From NCBI RefSeq assembly GCF_903933125.1, contig NZ_CAIZIZ010000453.1, positions 1-33,735 on the forward strand: a stretch of 33,735 nucleotides of DNA. Direction: 5' to 3'. The translations under genes were made by a program, and so were the position numbers. Under the pieces are notes generated by a model that made no database searches, was not told the origin of the DNA, and saw only the letters and a list, made by a program, of their open reading frames with translations. Source of the DNA: an uncultured Lamprocystis sp. (GTDB lineage Bacteria > Pseudomonadota > Gammaproteobacteria > Chromatiales > Chromatiaceae). Positions 32,059 to 33,735 of the stretch are shown here, piece by piece; positions within the stretch are counted from its first letter, which is position 1; each line of letters begins with the position of its first letter.

Positions 32059-33611
32059 CGGCGCCCGATTCGCCCAATCTGGCGGCGGCGCTGGCGCATG
32101 TCCGGGCCGGCCGGCCGGTGTTTCCGTGCGGGCAAGAGCGGCGCCCGGCCATCCCGCGGGCCGCGGGGGGCAATGGCTTCCACGACGCCACGCTCGACGA
32201 GGCGACGGTCGGCGCCTGGTGGGCGACGTATCGGCGCGCACTGATCGGGATGCCGACCGGGGCGGCGGTATGGGGCGGCATCTTCGTCTTGGACGTGGAT
32301 GTGAAGAAGGGGGCGACGGGGCCGGCGACGGTCGCGACCTTGTGTGAGGTGTTCGGCGCCTTGCCGACCACGGTGGAGGCGATCACCGGGTCCGGGGGGC
32401 GCCATCTGTATTTCCGTCACCCGCTGGACGGGCGGACGGTGCCAAACAAACAGAGCCGCTTGGGCCTGGGGTCGGAGTCCTGGGGCACGGGCGGCTATCC
32501 GGCGGTGCCGTTCGAGCGCGCGCCCAACGGCCAGTTAGTCACGCCGGGGCTCGATGTGCGCGGGGACGGCGGCTATGTGATTCTGCCGGGGTCGGCGTTG
32601 GCGGTGGGCGGGTGCTACACCTGGGCGCCCGGCCGGAACCCGGAGTCGTGCCCGATCGCGACGGCGCCGCCCTGGTTGCTGGCGTTGGTCGCGGTCGATC
32701 CGCGGGCCGCGCGGGGGGAACATGGGCAGGAGCGCTCGCCCGCGGCGGCTTCGTCGTTCTTTGCGAAGGTGAATACCAAGGCCCTGGCCGCGCTGCAGGC
32801 GTGGGTTCCGGTGTTGCTGCCGGCCGCGCGGTCGTATCACGACGGGTTCCGGGTGACCTCGAAGGCGCTGGGGCGGGATCTGGAAGAGGATTTGTCGATC
32901 ATTCCGGCCGGGATCCAGGATTGGGGCGAGGAGCGGGGGAAGACCCCGATCGACTTGGTGCTGGAGTGGGGGTCACCGACCACGCCCGCGGATGCGGCGC
33001 TGTGGCTGTGTCGCCAGATCGGCATCGATCCGGCGCATCTGGGGTGGCGAAACCGGGCGCCGGAGTCGGCACCGCGTCCTGCTGTGCCGGAGGTCCCGCC
33101 CCCGCTTGAGCAAGAGCAACCGCTGGACGGGTGGGCCGTGTGCCTCGACGAGCATGGAATGCCGGTCGATGCGTCGACGGGGCCGCCGTCGCCGCCGCCC
33201 CCCCCTCCTGGAGGGTCAGACGGACCGGATCAGCCAGCGGGACGCCCGCCTTGGGCCGATCGGTTGATGTATACCGACAAGGGGGTGATTCGCGGCACGG
33301 CCTACAATGTGCGCGAGATCATCGCGAACCGCCCGGAGTGGACGGGCTGTCTCGCCTATTGCGATTTCTCACAACGGATTATCGCGCGGACGGACCCGCC
33401 ATTTGCGAACGCTGCGCGGGGGGAATGGACCGACGCGCACGACACCGAATTGCGGCATTGGCTCGCGGAGCGCTTCCGCTTTGAGCCGAAGAAGACGGAT
33501 ATTGCCGACGCCGTGCTGGGCGTCGCCCTCGCCAATCGCTTTCACCCCATTCGCGATTATTTGGATGCGTTGGTCTGGGATGGACGCCAGCGACTAGGAT
33601 GTTCAATCTGA
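32055..33611 (+). CDS. Prim-pol / VirE-type primase, truncated at its C-terminus
   Basis: Residues 1-220 form a bifunctional DNA primase/polymerase domain: FVLDVDVKKG with D80 and D82, the SGGRHLYF motif at 113-120, and LDVRGDGGYVILPGS near 165. A linker with PrimC-like helices follows. From about residue 420 the virulence-associated E (VirE) region begins: NVREIIANRPEWTGCLAYCD and FHPIRDYLDALVWDGRQRLG. That region should go on for 250-350 residues through a P-loop helicase-like domain, but the frame ends CSI and stop within five residues of RLG. The reading therefore breaks near 33598. It is the replication gene of the integrative element and probably inactive as it stands. Confidence 0.85.
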   Translation: MTAPDSPNLAAALAHVRAGRPVFPCGQERRPAIPRAAGGNGFHDATLDEATVGAWWATYRRALIGMPTGAAVWGGIFVLDVDVKKGATGPATVATLCEVFGALPTTVEAITGSGGRHLYFRHPLDGRTVPNKQSRLGLGSESWGTGGYPAVPFERAPNGQLVTPGLDVRGDGGYVILPGSALAVGGCYTWAPGRNPESCPIATAPPWLLALVAVDPRAARGEHGQERSPAAASSFFAKVNTKALAALQAWVPVLLPAARSYHDGFRVTSKALGRDLEEDLSIIPAGIQDWGEERGKTPIDLVLEWGSPTTPADAALWLCRQIGIDPAHLGWRNRAPESAPRPAVPEVPPPLEQEQPLDGWAVCLDEHGMPVDASTGPPSPPPPPPGGSDGPDQPAGRPPWADRLMYTDKGVIRGTAYNVREIIANRPEWTGCLAYCDFSQRIIARTDPPFANAARGEWTDAHDTELRHWLAERFRFEPKKTDIADAVLGVALANRFHPIRDYLDALVWDGRQRLGCSI

Positions 33612-33735
33612 CCCGAAATGGCGCCCAATACCCCATGCAAGAACCGTGTTGCCGGGACGCACCGGCAGTCGAGGTTCGGCGCACGGGTGGGTATGATGAC
33701 GCACGCCGCCCGCGTTCAGACTCAGGCATCGACAA
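33598..33735 (+). mobile_element. Possible insertion-sequence end interrupting the primase
   Basis: Past the primase break the sequence has a different character. After about 95 nt, ATG codons at 33693 and 33696 open a frame to the window edge (MMTHAARVQTQAST), as a transposase start might. No second end or target duplication can be seen because the window stops. A simple deletion joining unrelated DNA is the alternative. Confidence 0.35.

Overview
The window reads as accessory DNA of a GC-rich gammaproteobacterium. The encoded CCA and the form of the tRNA-Arg(CCG) fragment, the codon use and the gene families would suit a purple sulfur bacterium (Chromatiales), but that assignment is inference. 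There is no rRNA, no intact tRNA, no CRISPR array and no housekeeping operon. Pseudogenes, mobile-element traces and GC shifts point to genomic-island or plasmid DNA.

Region A (1-9486, +) is a BREX-like defence operon: an SbcD/YhaO-like metallophosphoesterase, an SbcC/YhaN-like coiled-coil ATPase, a PglZ-domain protein and the BrxL Lon-like AAA+ protein. No PglX methyltransferase or BrxC is in view; they could lie to the left. Region B (9487-23131) is a patchwork. It holds a broken DUF2924/recombinase locus, an IHF-alpha paralogue, an AT-rich orphan gene, a MITE-like inverted repeat with a 9-bp direct repeat, a homologue of the anti-CRISPR AcrVA2 followed by an XRE regulator, and an old-yellow-enzyme reductase. 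It continues with an SRPBCC-VOC-VOC operon that looks imported, a broken MFS gene, two coupled unknown genes, four repeats in 22-bp pairs, a plasmid-type Rep module with divergent XRE regulators, and a RecG/AlbA_2-type pseudogene.

Region C (23132-33611) is a separate integrative element with lambda-like organisation. The 3' half of a tRNA-Arg(CCG) gene (an attP-type core) abuts a tyrosine integrase. A tightly overlapping leftward operon carries a small acidic protein, a frameshifted gene, a ParB-like protein with two cysteine clusters, a Lar-type restriction-alleviation protein, an ASCH protein, an excisionase-like HTH protein and the integrase. In the middle, a CI-like repressor and a Cro/YdaS-like protein diverge from a 73-bp region holding three TAGC-N4-GCTA operators. 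A fourth copy, 1.1 kb away, sits before the leftward operon. A TumE toxin/HVO_A0114-type antitoxin pair follows the repressor gene and ends at a clear terminator. Rightward of cro come a strong terminator, three small genes and a prim-pol/VirE-type primase that is cut off near 33598, perhaps by an insertion sequence.

Taken together the window combines defence (BREX-like operon), counter-defence (AcrVA2-like, Lar), addiction (TumE) and mobility (integrase, Rep, IHF, primase). The most notable observations are the nuclease-ATPase pair beside pglZ-brxL, the acr-regulator locus, the four-operator switch controlling an element that carries a toxin-antitoxin pair, and the tRNA-Arg junction that implies a circular or tandem element.
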